Shown: positions 21,479-30,122, numbered from the stretch's first letter. The stretch is 64,000 nt of DNA from Paraliobacillus zengyii (GCF_003268595.1 NZ_CP029797.1:2687501-2751500); one strand, 5' to 3'. Numbers and translations are program-made. Notes: a model not told the origin generated them from the letters alone.

Positions 21479-21898
21479 ATGTTAGCACCAAATTTTGTAT
21501 TACCCTATTTAAATAAAGAAGGTAATTATCATTTACACGATGACCTTGGCAGTATCATTATTCTTACTTTTTGGGCTTCATGGTGCCTAGATTGTAGCAT
21601 CGACTTACCAAAGAAGGAACAACTTTACCGATCACTAGACAATCCAAAAGTGAAAATGTTGACTATTAATGTTACAGGTAGAGAACGCGATCAATCAGCA
21701 GCTGTAGATTTCACTAAAGAATTTTTGGAACAGCCAACTTTAATGGATAAAGGAACAGAAATATATAACTTATATCAATGTCAGGGTGTTCCAACTACTG
21801 TATTAATTGATTCAACCGGAACTATTTATAAACAATTTAATGATAAAGCCAATTTCTTAGATATCGTTACAGCAGTAGGTAATATCATGCCTAAATGA
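21479..21898 (+). CDS. Thioredoxin-fold redoxin, TlpA/ResA-like
   Basis: 139-residue thiol-disulfide protein with the active-site CxxC in WASWCLDC (near residue 38) and the cis-Pro loop in QGVPTTVLID. It has no signal peptide or membrane anchor, unlike ResA, so it probably acts in the cytosol. The start fits AAAGGATGATTTAAATG. It is transcribed rightward and alone, convergent with yusE; the stops are 5 bases apart. The partner is unknown. Confidence 0.8.
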   Translation: MLAPNFVLPYLNKEGNYHLHDDLGSIIILTFWASWCLDCSIDLPKKEQLYRSLDNPKVKMLTINVTGRERDQSAAVDFTKEFLEQPTLMDKGTEIYNLYQCQGVPTTVLIDSTGTIYKQFNDKANFLDIVTAVGNIMPK

Positions 21899-21903
21899 TA
21901 GGT

Positions 21904-22215
21904 TCAGCGATTTGAATGTAATAAATTATTTAACTTACCTAACGATTCGAACGAGTATATTTTACTCGGCTCTCCATTATTGGTCATCAATAGACAAGGA
22001 ACACTTTCTATTCTTTCTTGTTGCATCACCTCAGGAAATAAACCTGCATTTAGCTCATAAAATATAACAGCTCCATTTGAAGCTTCTTCAATTTCTTCTA
22101 GTATCCTTCTCGCTAAATGGCACGTTCCACAAAAAGGGGTATAAATAAAAATCATTTTATCTGGTTGCACTACTGTACGTATTGTTTCACGCGTTATTGG
22201 TATCATATTTCCCAC
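21904..22215 (-). CDS. yusE: Thioredoxin-like protein YusE
   Basis: 103-residue thioredoxin-family protein with the redox motif CGTC in YTPFCGTCH (near residue 30) and cis-Pro in ESVPCLLM. It resembles B. subtilis YusE in size and place (metNIQ, yusE, yusF, gcvH). It may start at Met1 or Met4. Its start follows the yusF stop directly, so the two are probably cotranscribed. Its redox partner is not known. Confidence 0.8.
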   Translation of the reverse strand: MGNMIPITRETIRTVVQPDKMIFIYTPFCGTCHLARRILEEIEEASNGAVIFYELNAGLFPEVMQQERIESVPCLLMTNNGEPSKIYSFESLGKLNNLLHSNR

Positions 22216-22216
22216 C

Positions 22217-22573
22217 TTACATAAGATAACTAGGGTTTACAGTAATTCCTCTACTTAATAATGCTGTCGCTAGTTCTAATTCTGGGGTTGCTGCAACTTC
22301 TCTAAAAGTCTTGTCAATAAAAATGTGTATTGCGTGTGGTAATTCTATTGATAATTGCTTTCGTAATTTATTACCCGAATGGTCTTCATCAACCAAGATA
22401 AAAACGTCTCGATTGTCTAAGTCATAATCTAGTATTAACTCTTCCATCTTCTCAACACCCAGCGTCCCATTTGTACAAATTATCGTAACTGATTCGTCAA
22501 TTAATTTTTCGATTTGTTTTTTATCTGTACGTCCTTCAACAATAATGATCTTTTTAGTATCATTTGAAGACAT
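22217..22573 (-). CDS. yusF: TOPRIM-domain protein YusF
   Basis: 118-residue stand-alone TOPRIM protein with IIIVEGRTDKKQIEK (catalytic Glu) and VFILVDEDHSG (DxD-like), the fold found in primases, topoisomerases and RNase M5. The role of YusF is not known; nucleic-acid cleavage is inference. The ATG at 22573 follows AGGTGA with good spacing; an in-frame GTG at 22582 overlaps that site and is less likely. The position matches B. subtilis. Confidence 0.8.
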   Translation of the reverse strand: MSSNDTKKIIIVEGRTDKKQIEKLIDESVTIICTNGTLGVEKMEELILDYDLDNRDVFILVDEDHSGNKLRKQLSIELPHAIHIFIDKTFREVAATPELELATALLSRGITVNPSYLM

Positions 22574-22605
22574 GAGCTTCACCTACTTTACTAATTAACG
22601 TTATT

Positions 22606-22637
22606 TACAAGTAATCCCTTGTTACTGCATTTGTAAC
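22606..22637. other. Stem-loop between gcvH and yusF
   Basis: Perfect 13-base arms (AATCCCTTGTTAC / GTAACAAGGGATT) with a 6- to 7-base loop. Neither strand has a clear T-run after it, so it may be an RNA-processing or protective structure instead of a terminator. Compare the related stem at 18156-18183. Confidence 0.5.
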
Positions 22638-22703
22638 AAGGGATTATAACTTATACTGTCTGTAATATTGTATGAAAAAGGAAAAAAAACATGCAATAAT
22701 TAA

Positions 22704-23090
22704 TTATTCGTCATCTTCAATCATTGCTTGGTATTCTTCTGGAGTCATTAATGCCTCAATCTGAGATGAATCACTTGGTTCTATTACAACCATCCACGCT
22801 TTATCATATGGAGATTCATTAACAAATTCAGGACTATCATCGAGTTCCTCGTTTACTTCAACCACTTTCCCGCTAATTGGAGCATATAACTCAGAAACAG
22901 TTTTAACAGATTCTACACTACCAAATGGCTCATCTGACTCTATATCGTCACCTTCTTCAGGTAATTCTACAAATACAATATCACCTAATTCGTCTTGCGC
23001 ATGGTCTGTTATACCAATTCGTACTTTATTTCCTTCTACTTTAACCCACTCATGTTCTTCGGAATAACGCAAATCTTTTGGTAAACTCAC
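22704..23090 (-). CDS. gcvH: Glycine cleavage system H protein
   Basis: 128-residue lipoyl carrier. It shuttles aminomethyl groups between P, T and L proteins of glycine cleavage, and in Bacillus it is also the relay for lipoate to other complexes. The lipoylated lysine is in [14 protein letters not shown] (near residue 63). The start is most likely the GTG at 23090, giving [15 protein letters not shown], with GGAGG 7 bases upstream; the ATG at 23105 contains that site. No other gcv gene is nearby, as in B. subtilis. Confidence 0.92.
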   Translation of the reverse strand: MSLPKDLRYSEEHEWVKVEGNKVRIGITDHAQDELGDIVFVELPEEGDDIESDEPFGSVESVKTVSELYAPISGKVVEVNEELDDSPEFVNESPYDKAWMVVIEPSDSSQIEALMTPEEYQAMIEDDE

Positions 23091-23124
23091 TCTAACTACC
23101 TCCATAAATGTATTTTAAATTAAC

Positions 23125-23481
23125 CTATTTCCAAGTCTGTTCAAATTCTTCTAGTTTAAATCCTAGTGTAACCTTTTCATTATCAGTTGTTAATGGTCGT
23201 TTTATAAGCATGCCATCAGAAGCTAACCAGTCCAATTTCTCTTCATCCGTTGCATCCAATAACTTATCCTTTAATCCAAGCTCTCGATACTTTAAACCAC
23301 TTGTATTAAAAAACTTTTTAATTGGCATGTCACTTTTAGATATAATCGAACGTAATTGTTCTTTGGTTGGTGGGTTTTCTACTATATGTATTTCAGTATA
23401 CGCAGCTTGTTCTTGTTCAAGCCATTTTTTTGCCTTTTGACACGTACCACACTTTGGATATGCATAAAAAGTAATCGTCAT
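23125..23481 (-). CDS. yusI: ArsC/Spx-family protein YusI
   Basis: 118-residue thioredoxin-fold protein of the ArsC/Spx/MgsR family, with the N-terminal CxxC in YPKCGTCQKA and the family segment NPPTKEQLRSIISKSDMPIKKFFNTSG. It resembles B. subtilis YusI, whose role is unsettled: true arsenate reduction is unproven and transcription-factor-type action is possible. It lies directly upstream of gcvH on the same strand. Confidence 0.83.
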   Translation of the reverse strand: MTITFYAYPKCGTCQKAKKWLEQEQAAYTEIHIVENPPTKEQLRSIISKSDMPIKKFFNTSGLKYRELGLKDKLLDATDEEKLDWLASDGMLIKRPLTTDNEKVTLGFKLEEFEQTWK

Positions 23482-23670
23482 TGTATGTCACTCCTTTATT
23501 TCTAGTTTATCATAATAACCTCTTTTAATTGTTATAAACCCTGATTATTTCCTATTAGTATATAAGAAAAATGCACACCTGACTAGTAGTATGCCTCTAA
23601 ATCATCACTGTATAATTTCATTAGTAATGGTGACATTACAAATGCACAAATTAAAAGGAGGACACCACAT

Positions 23671-23958
23671 ATGCAACAGCAACAGCAACAGCAACAACAA
23701 GCAACAAATATGAACCCTGCTCAAACTGGTCAAATTATGCAACAACCACCTACTGTTGTATCTTCAAAAGACTTATTATATTTAACTGACATGATGTCAT
23801 GGAATTTAAATGCAACAAAAAAGGCACATTTTTTTGCTGAACAATGCACTATCCCTGAGCTCAAATCTGCTTTGGAACAAGTCTGTCAGATGCACCAAAA
23901 ACATTATCAAAAGATTTTACAACATACAAATCAACAACCAAATTCAATGATGCAATAA
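23671..23958 (+). CDS. CotF-related spore coat protein, short form
   Basis: 95-residue protein starting with a nine-glutamine run (encoded by CAA/CAG repeats) and a Gln/Pro-rich segment. A helical part follows, with KDLLYLTDMMSWNLNATKKAHFFAEQC. Together with the next gene it has the look of the CotF/YusN coat family (ferritin-like helices). AAAGGAGG lies 9 bases before the ATG. It is probably expressed late in sporulation in the mother cell; no promoter was assigned. Confidence 0.65.
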   Translation: MQQQQQQQQQATNMNPAQTGQIMQQPPTVVSSKDLLYLTDMMSWNLNATKKAHFFAEQCTIPELKSALEQVCQMHQKHYQKILQHTNQQPNSMMQ

Positions 23959-23973
23959 TAAGGAGGATAAGAT

Positions 23974-24294
23974 ATGAATCAGCAAAAGGTTCAGAACCCT
24001 GAAACACAAGTTAACAAAACACCTGAAATGAATGACCGCGACTTTATTAATGACATGTTATCTACAGAAAAATATATGACACAATCATACAGTATTGCAT
24101 TAAACGAAGCCAGTAATCAAACGTTTTATCAGGATTTACTAGCTATTTTTAATGAAACGCAAGATTGTCAGAGAAATTTGTATAATTTGATGTTCAAAAA
24201 TGGTTGGTATAGCATAGATAAAGCTGATCAACAAAAAATTCAGCAAGCAAATCAACAATATAGTGGTTACACTAATCAATTTCCAGTCCATTAA
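23974..24294 (+). CDS. CotF-family spore coat protein (YusN-like)
   Basis: 106-residue helical protein of the CotF family with the pattern MNDRDFINDMLSTEKYMTQSYSIALNEA and NLYNLMFKNGWYSIDKAD, typical of Bacillus YusN/YhcQ-like coat proteins. It follows its smaller neighbour by 15 bases with GGAGG and is cotranscribed with it. It ends at a strong terminator. The structural role in the inner coat is inferred from the family. Confidence 0.8.
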   Translation: MNQQKVQNPETQVNKTPEMNDRDFINDMLSTEKYMTQSYSIALNEASNQTFYQDLLAIFNETQDCQRNLYNLMFKNGWYSIDKADQQKIQQANQQYSGYTNQFPVH

Positions 24295-24301
24295 TCTTAA
24301 T

Positions 24302-24337
24302 AAAAACGTGCTTTTCCTAATGGAGAAGCACGTTTTT
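24302..24337 (+). terminator. Terminator after the coat-protein pair
   Basis: Perfect arms AAAAACGTGCTT / AAGCACGTTTTT with a 12-base loop and T-run, 8 bases after the second coat gene. Confidence 0.88.
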
Positions 24338-24366
24338 TAATTCGCCTAACTTACAGCATACTTAAA

Positions 24367-24410
24367 ACGTAATTATTCTTATTTACAAAATGCAATCATT
24401 AAGATACAAT
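24367..24410 (+). promoter_or_regulatory. Promoter of znuCB-zur with candidate Zur operator
   Basis: A clear sigma-A promoter: TTTACA (24382-24387), a 17-base spacer and TACAAT (24405-24410). Just upstream, ACGTAATTATTCTTA (24367-24381) matches the Bacillus Zur box TCGTAATNATTACGA at 10 of 14 defined positions. Promoter placement puts transcription near 24417, so the GTG at 24419 cannot be the normal start. Confidence 0.65.
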
Positions 24411-24451
24411 AGGCTATAGTGAATTTTGTAAGAGAATCGGGGGTTCATAAA

Positions 24452-25207
24452 TTGTCCAAACCACTTATAACAATGGAGAATGTTAGCTTTGCATATGATA
24501 ATAAACATGCATTAAAAGATATTAATCTAGAAATTAATACAGGTGCTTTTTTAGGTCTTGTTGGACCAAATGGTGGTGGGAAAACGACACTTATAAAGCT
24601 ATTGCTCGGTCTTGAAAAGCCACAACAAGGATCGATAAAACTTTTTGACAAAAATATTACCGACTTTAAACAGTGGAGTAGAATTGGATTCGTATCACAA
24701 AAAGCAAATAGTTTTAATCGAGGTTTTCCTGCAACAGTAAGAGAAGTTGTTTCTACAGGAATTACTGCTAAATTAGGTTATTTCCACTTCTTTAAAAAAG
24801 CAGATAAACAAAAGGTTGTAAATGCAATTAAAATGGTTGGGATGCAAGATTATATCAATAGAAACATTGGCGATCTTTCAGGTGGACAGCAACAGCGTAT
24901 ATTTATTGCGCGCTCTCTAGTAAGTGATCCTGCCTTATTGATTCTTGACGAGCCAACAGTAGGAATTGACACTGAAAATGTTCAAAAATTTTATGGCTTA
25001 CTGCATCGTCTGAATGAAGAAAATAATATTACACTATTATTAGTCTCACATGACATAGGAACAATGACTGAGCATGCAGATGGTATTGCTTGTTTAAATA
25101 AATCCTTGCATTTTCACGGAGACACGAAATCATTCTCAAATTTGACTGATAGAGAATTATCGCACTTTTATGGTCATGATCTAAACCTTGTCACACATCA
25201 GCATTAA
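24452..25207 (+). CDS. znuC: Zinc ABC transporter ATPase ZnuC/AdcC
   Basis: 251-residue ATPase of a metal-ion ABC importer. Walker A is GPNGGGKTT, the signature LSGGQQQR and Walker B LLILDEPTVGID. The start is set at TTG 24452, with GGGGG 8 bases upstream; the upstream in-frame GTG lies at the transcription start. It overlaps no gene and is followed by znuB after 21 bases. Zinc as substrate is inferred from the Fur-family gene in the same operon; manganese is possible. Confidence 0.88.
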   Translation: MSKPLITMENVSFAYDNKHALKDINLEINTGAFLGLVGPNGGGKTTLIKLLLGLEKPQQGSIKLFDKNITDFKQWSRIGFVSQKANSFNRGFPATVREVVSTGITAKLGYFHFFKKADKQKVVNAIKMVGMQDYINRNIGDLSGGQQQRIFIARSLVSDPALLILDEPTVGIDTENVQKFYGLLHRLNEENNITLLLVSHDIGTMTEHADGIACLNKSLHFHGDTKSFSNLTDRELSHFYGHDLNLVTHQH

Positions 25208-25228
25208 ATTAGTTAAGGAAGTGTACTT

Positions 25229-26083
25229 ATGCTCACGCAATTTTTTACGTATGAATTTTTACAAAACACCTTTTATACCGGCTTACTAATTGGCTTCATT
25301 GCCCCATTACTAGGAACATTTGTCGTTGTTCGGCGCCTATCGTTAATTGCTGATGCGTTATCTCATGTAACCTTAGGTGGCATTGCCTTTGGTTTACTAA
25401 TGGAAAAGAAATATGGATTAGCCATTATCTCCCCATTTTATTCTGGGATGTTTTTTTCTGTTATAGGATCGATGTTTGTTGAACGCCTGCGCAGTGTTTA
25501 CAAGGCATACCAAGAATTAGCAATACCTATTATTTTATCTGGTGGTGTTGGCCTTAGTGTCATTTTCATCTCCCTTGCAGATGGATTTAATACGGATTTA
25601 TATAGTTATTTATTTGGGTCTGTATCAGCTGTTAGTCGTAACGACCTATGGAGTATTTTAACCATTACCATTATTGTTCTCTTCGTAATAATATTATTTT
25701 ACAAAGAGCTTTTTATGCTTTCTTTTGATGAAGAGCATGCGGTAGTATCTGGAATTCATGCAAAACGAATCCATTTCATATTTATTGTATTAGTTGCACT
25801 TGTCATTTCAGCGTCTATACGAATTGTCGGTGTCTTACTCGTTTCAGCTTTAATGACCTTACCTGTTGCTGCGAGTATTAGAATTGCCAAAGGGTTTAAA
25901 CAAACAATATTTTATTCTGTCATTTTTGGTGAATTATCTGTTATTATAGGATTAGTAACAGGATATTACTTTGAAATCCCGCCTGGTGGTACGATTGTTA
26001 TGACTTCTATTTTTATTTTACTTATTACAATTGGTCTAAAAAAAGCATGGGATTATTTCACTAGAAGGAAGGCGATCATATGA
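25229..26083 (+). CDS. znuB: Zinc ABC transporter permease ZnuB/AdcB
   Basis: 284-residue polytopic permease of the ABC-3 metal family, with about eight to nine hydrophobic segments and the conserved early loop VVRRLSLIADALSHVTLGG. GGAAG precedes the ATG. It overlaps zur by 4 bases (ATGA). No substrate-binding-protein gene (znuA) is present in or next to the operon. Confidence 0.9.
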   Translation: MLTQFFTYEFLQNTFYTGLLIGFIAPLLGTFVVVRRLSLIADALSHVTLGGIAFGLLMEKKYGLAIISPFYSGMFFSVIGSMFVERLRSVYKAYQELAIPIILSGGVGLSVIFISLADGFNTDLYSYLFGSVSAVSRNDLWSILTITIIVLFVIILFYKELFMLSFDEEHAVVSGIHAKRIHFIFIVLVALVISASIRIVGVLLVSALMTLPVAASIRIAKGFKQTIFYSVIFGELSVIIGLVTGYYFEIPPGGTIVMTSIFILLITIGLKKAWDYFTRRKAII

Positions 26084-26487
26084 AAGTACAAGAAGCGTTA
26101 TCCGTGTTGAAAGAAAAAGGCTATAAATATACTGATAAACGTGAAGTTATATTAGATTATTTCTCCAATGAAGATCGATATCGTACAGCTAAAGATCTAT
26201 TACAACATATGGAACCTAATTTCGTCGGTATTAGTTTTGACACGATATATCGTAACTTACATTTATTTGACCAGCTTGATATTCTTGAATCTACAGAGCT
26301 TGATGGTGAAAAGCTTTTTCGCATGAAATGTGATCAGCATCATCATCATCATTTTATTTGCAAAGAATGTGGTGTTACAAAGGAAATTCTAAGTTGTCCA
26401 ATGGATGATATACAAGAAGAATTAAGTAACTTTATGATTGATGATCATAAGTTTGAGATATATGGAAGATGTCCTGAGTGTCAGTAA
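26080..26487 (+). CDS. zur: Fur-family regulator, probably Zur
   Basis: 135-residue Fur-family repressor. An N-terminal winged helix (DKREVILDYF...SFDTIYRNLHLF) is followed by a metal-binding domain with a His cluster (QHHHHHF) and two zinc-site Cys pairs, CKECG and CPEC. Cotranscription with znuCB and the candidate operator upstream make Zur more likely than Fur or PerR. It would repress its own operon when zinc is sufficient. Confidence 0.85.
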   Translation: MKVQEALSVLKEKGYKYTDKREVILDYFSNEDRYRTAKDLLQHMEPNFVGISFDTIYRNLHLFDQLDILESTELDGEKLFRMKCDQHHHHHFICKECGVTKEILSCPMDDIQEELSNFMIDDHKFEIYGRCPECQ

Positions 26488-26500
26488 CTGCATCACGTTG

Positions 26501-26542
26501 AAAGGGCTTCTCTTACATTTTTTGTAAGAGAAGCCCTTTTTG
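26501..26542. terminator. Bidirectional terminator between zur and the eRF1-like gene
   Basis: Perfect 16-base arms (AAAGGGCTTCTCTTAC / GTAAGAGAAGCCCTTT) with a T-run on the plus strand and A-rich flanks. It serves zur and probably the convergent gene ending at 26543. Confidence 0.88.
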
Positions 26543-27340
26543 TTAAGCAAGTACTTTTTCCAATACCTGTGATTCTTCATGATCTAATATATTTTGATAA
26601 AAGATACTATCTACTTCTTTTTGCATGTAACTAGCCAAATCAAGTGCTTCTTCTTTTTCACCTGCTAAATAAATCTTTTTCCAGTTATGATTCTTAGCTA
26701 CCTTGTCCAAGGTTGGTGCCAGGTTTTTATACCAACGTTTTTGATTAGCTTCAAATCGCTTATCAAACAGATCAGTTTGTAGATTCTTTCCGCTTGTGCT
26801 AGCTCGTGGACCAGCAAACTGTCGCCAATCTTCTGTGTCTAGATCTAACTCGAATAGTTCCGTATTTACTATTTTTCCTAGCTCTGCTTCAATAATCTTC
26901 ACTTGGTTTTGCTGTGCTAAAACGATGCCCAGTTTTGGATATGATTGATTCAAATTCTTCAATTGATCTAATACTGGCGTTTCTTGCCAATAAAACATTG
27001 ACTCAACGCGTAATTGTAAAATCTCAGCAAACCATGTTGATTGATCTGACGAGGCAAAGATAATCACACTTTTTTTGAGATTTTTTTGATTTTCGAACAT
27101 AAAGTTTTCCACTTGTTTACGTACTTTTTTAAACTTATCTAGTTCTTCCTTATCGTCACTTTGCTTTAAGTAATTCTCAAAACTATTCATACTATTCTTC
27201 AGTTGGATTTTCCACTCTCCACCACTTTGTTCTGGGTCTGATGGATCTGTATTTAAATACATCGTTAAAATACCCTCTGGTTTTACCACTTGTAATGATT
27301 CTAATTCTTTTAGTTCTTTTAGTTCTTTATTCAATCGCAT
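26543..27340 (-). CDS. VLRF1/baeRF-type eRF1-like protein
   Basis: 265-residue cytosolic protein resembling the VLRF1 family of bacterial-archaeal eRF1 relatives. It starts with a leucine/lysine-rich helix, then GILTMYLNTDPSDPEQ and a central domain with KLGIVLAQQNQVKIIEAE. The loop FAGPRASTSGKNLQTD lies where eRF1 has its catalytic GGQ, but no GGQ is present. A role in releasing or rescuing stalled ribosomes is inference from the fold. It is transcribed alone. Confidence 0.6.
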   Translation of the reverse strand: MRLNKELKELKELESLQVVKPEGILTMYLNTDPSDPEQSGGEWKIQLKNSMNSFENYLKQSDDKEELDKFKKVRKQVENFMFENQKNLKKSVIIFASSDQSTWFAEILQLRVESMFYWQETPVLDQLKNLNQSYPKLGIVLAQQNQVKIIEAELGKIVNTELFELDLDTEDWRQFAGPRASTSGKNLQTDLFDKRFEANQKRWYKNLAPTLDKVAKNHNWKKIYLAGEKEEALDLASYMQKEVDSIFYQNILDHEESQVLEKVLA

Positions 27341-27451
27341 TTGCTATAATCCTCCTCTTATTAGATTTGAAATTATGCTTATTTATCTGTATCCTAATTA
27401 AAGAGTTATTAAACTTGTATAAAAAAAGTTTCTAGAAAGGCGATTATTCGA

Positions 27452-27901
27452 ATGGCAAAGAAAGTTAAATGGCAAGCATTACAATTTAGTACTATAGGAA
27501 TCAGCAATGCCGTTGTGGATATTGCACTTTTAAATATATTACTATGGATTTGGCCTACAACAGATTCCAATTTACTACTTATTTTTAATACTTTTGCATA
27601 CACGTGCGCAATTATTAATAGCTATATTTGGAATACAAAATACACGTTTAGTCATCGTGCTTACTTCAACAAAAAGGAACTAAGCTGGTTTATCTTTCAG
27701 GCATTTATTGCATTGTTAATTAATAACGGAACATTTATTGGCTTAATGGATATATTTGCAATCCAAACTGTTATTACAATCCCGTCGCTTCTTGCTCGCA
27801 ATATTGCTAAGGGAATGGCAATGTTTCTATCTTCAACCGCAAGCTTTTTTCTGATGCGCTACCTTGTTTTCAAAAAAGAAAAAGAGTCAGATGTACAATA
27901 A
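27452..27901 (+). CDS. GtrA-family membrane protein
   Basis: 149-residue protein with four transmembrane segments of the GtrA/DPMS family, which helps move undecaprenyl-linked sugars during polysaccharide or teichoic-acid decoration. The family pattern QFSTIGISNAVVDIALLNIL opens the protein and SFFLMRYLVFKK closes it. GAAAGG precedes the ATG. No glycosyltransferase is adjacent, so its partner is unknown. Confidence 0.85.
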   Translation: MAKKVKWQALQFSTIGISNAVVDIALLNILLWIWPTTDSNLLLIFNTFAYTCAIINSYIWNTKYTFSHRAYFNKKELSWFIFQAFIALLINNGTFIGLMDIFAIQTVITIPSLLARNIAKGMAMFLSSTASFFLMRYLVFKKEKESDVQ

Positions 27902-27920
27902 AAATACATCAGACTCTTTT
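27881..27920. terminator. Terminator overlapping the end of the gtrA-like gene
   Basis: 15-base arms (AAAGAGTCAGATGTA / TACATCAGACTCTTT) with one mismatch and a T-run. The stop codon lies in the loop. Confidence 0.8.
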
Positions 27921-28084
27921 TTAGTGCTTATCAAAAAAATGTTCAACCTCTACGTCAAAATAGAGTCAATTTCACTTCCTACGCTGGATAGGCGTTAAAA
28001 TTAATACGTGGTCTACTGGTCATAAATTTTAATTGTGCTATGACAACAGCTATTCAGGTTAAGCTGATTGATTGTAGCGTAGGA

Positions 28085-28226
28085 CAGTCGACTCCTGCGT
28101 GAAAAGCAACAGCTGAAAATCCCGCAGGAAGCGTATTTTGCTTCCGAGGAAGTTGAAGCGTTGCCCGCGGAAAGCGACTGACCGAAGCGAAAATCAACAT
28201 GGCGGTTTATGTCACAGTTGATGTTA
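28085..28226 (+). repeat. Structured palindromic repeat, copy C
   Basis: Third copy of the unit at 5.9-6.4 kb, within a 381-base gene-free gap. ACTCCTGCG at the left is followed by an inner hairpin GGAAGC / GCTTCC with a 7-base loop (28127-28145), then TTGCCCGCGGAAAGCGA and the tail TTATGTCACAGTTGATG. It is more diverged from A and B than they are from each other. The rest of the gap shows nothing else. Confidence 0.75.
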
Positions 28227-28282
28227 TTACGACGAAAGGTAATGTGAATTTTATAAGATTAGGATCTTATCCTTATGAGTTA

Positions 28283-28702
28283 TTATTTAACAATTAAGAC
28301 TGGGCATTCGGCTCGTTTGGCTACTTTATGACTTACACCGCCAAGAACCATTTCCTGTAAACCATTTAATCCCCTACTACCAATTACACAAATATCAACC
28401 TGCTGCGCATTTGCATATTTCACAATTGACGGCCCTGGATCACCGTGCAAAATTTTAATTTCATAATCAATACCTTTTTCTTTAATCTTTCTCTCTGAAA
28501 TTTGCAACTTAGCTTTTCGACTTTGATCTAAATCAATGGAGTTCCACTGGTGTAACACATCTGTTTTTGAAGTGGTACCATCTACAACATACGCTATAAT
28601 TATCTTTGCTTGTGGATTATTCTCTGCTAAAACAAGTGCTTTTTCACAAGCTCTAATTGCATGTTCAGATCCATCTGAAGCTAGTAAGATTTGATTAAAC
28701 AT
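28283..28702 (-). CDS. Universal stress protein (UspA family)
   Basis: 139-residue UspA-fold protein with the ATP-binding pattern G-2x-G-9x-G-S/T (GSRGLNG, then GGVS, near residue 110). It starts MFNQILLASDGSEHA. The ATG at 28702 follows GAGGAG; five codons upstream are not needed. The role is general stress survival, with no specific partner known. A second UspA gene at 45135 is clearly related. Confidence 0.88.
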   Translation of the reverse strand: MFNQILLASDGSEHAIRACEKALVLAENNPQAKIIIAYVVDGTTSKTDVLHQWNSIDLDQSRKAKLQISERKIKEKGIDYEIKILHGDPGPSIVKYANAQQVDICVIGSRGLNGLQEMVLGGVSHKVAKRAECPVLIVK

Positions 28703-28808
28703 AGCATTTCTCCTCATTGATTATTTTCTTCTCTATATTATACCAATTATTCACTTGTTTTGTATACGTTTTCATTTAAAGTCATTCTTCATTTTTTACT
28801 TTATTTTG

Positions 28809-30098
28809 TTACAAATCAGAAAGTATCCGCTTTTCATCTTTAATAAGCTGACGACTTTTTGAAGTTCCTATTTGTTGAGATGAATAAATGCCCGTATGTC
28901 CTGAAAAAAGATAGCTAATGATACATGCAAGAAATAAATATATTGCAGCATCTGCCCCAAATAATTCTATACCCATAATAAAACAAGCTAAAGGCGTATT
29001 AGTTGCCCCACTAAAAACCGCAATGAATCCTAAAGCAGCTAAAAATCCTAATGGAAGGTTTAGTATACCTGCTAACATATTGCCGAGTGTTGCACCAATT
29101 GCAAACAATGGGGTTACTTCACCACCCTGAAATCCAGCACCTAGTGTAATAGATGTATAGATAATCTTCCACAAAAATGCTAGTGGGTTTACTTCGCTAT
29201 TAAAGGAATCCTCAATTAGAGGTAGACCTAAACCAAGATAATCTCTTGTGCCCATTATGTATACAAGTATTATAATGACTGTACCACCTACAAAACTTTT
29301 TAACATTGGGTTTTTAAACGTATTACTAAATGTTTTCTTAAAGAAACCAGTTAATCTACTAAATAACCCTGCAGCTAAACCAAATAGAATTGACGCAATA
29401 ATCACTTTCAATACCACTATGATTGAAAATGCTGGTATGCTATCAATGATATAATGTGCATGCGGAACATTAAATCCTCTTGTAACTTGATCACCAACGA
29501 TACTAGCTAAAAATGCTGGTATTAATGCTTGATAGCTAACTAAACCTAATGCAAGTACTTCTATACCGAAAACCGTACCAGCTAATGGTGTCCCGAATAA
29601 AGAACTAAATCCAGCACTTATCCCAGCTATTAAAATAATCTTTCGGTCTATTCTGTCTAAACGAAATATTTTCCCTGTGAAATCAGCAAACGTACTCCCC
29701 ATTTGCACAGCTGTACCCTCTCGACCAGCTGAACCACCAAACAGATGTGTCATTATTGTACCAAATAAAACAAGTGGTGCCATACGTAGTGGAATACCCT
29801 CTTTACGATCTCTTATTTCTTCTAAAATTAAATTATTTCCTTTAATTGCGCTACCACCAAATCTCATATATAAAAAACTAACGAACGCACCCGCAAAAGG
29901 TAAGAAAAATAAAAGATAAGTATATGATTCACGCGTTGTCGCTGCCCAATTTAAGCTAACAAGGAAAAATGCAGAGGCAGCTCCAGCTAAAGTTCCAACT
30001 ATACTAGCTAAGCATATCCATTTAATTAAATAAATTAATGAAACAAAATGAAAGCTATTTTTAAATCGCTCTATGTAATGCAGTGTACTGTTTCTCAC
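28809..30098 (-). CDS. clcF: CLC-F type fluoride/proton antiporter
   Basis: 429-residue CLC-family membrane protein. The anion-site loop is GNNLI instead of the GSGIP of chloride CLCs. The gating-glutamate loop is GREGTAVQMG and the third loop GGEVTP, a set I associate with the fluoride-exporting CLC-F branch. A fluoride riboswitch sits directly upstream, which strongly supports fluoride as substrate. It starts at GTG 30098 with GGAGG 8 bases before. It would export cytosolic F- in exchange for protons. Confidence 0.9.
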   Translation of the reverse strand: MRNSTLHYIERFKNSFHFVSLIYLIKWICLASIVGTLAGAASAFFLVSLNWAATTRESYTYLLFFLPFAGAFVSFLYMRFGGSAIKGNNLILEEIRDRKEGIPLRMAPLVLFGTIMTHLFGGSAGREGTAVQMGSTFADFTGKIFRLDRIDRKIILIAGISAGFSSLFGTPLAGTVFGIEVLALGLVSYQALIPAFLASIVGDQVTRGFNVPHAHYIIDSIPAFSIIVVLKVIIASILFGLAAGLFSRLTGFFKKTFSNTFKNPMLKSFVGGTVIIILVYIMGTRDYLGLGLPLIEDSFNSEVNPLAFLWKIIYTSITLGAGFQGGEVTPLFAIGATLGNMLAGILNLPLGFLAALGFIAVFSGATNTPLACFIMGIELFGADAAIYLFLACIISYLFSGHTGIYSSQQIGTSKSRQLIKDEKRILSDL

Positions 30099-30122
30099 TT
30101 ACATTTCCTCCTCAAATAAACA

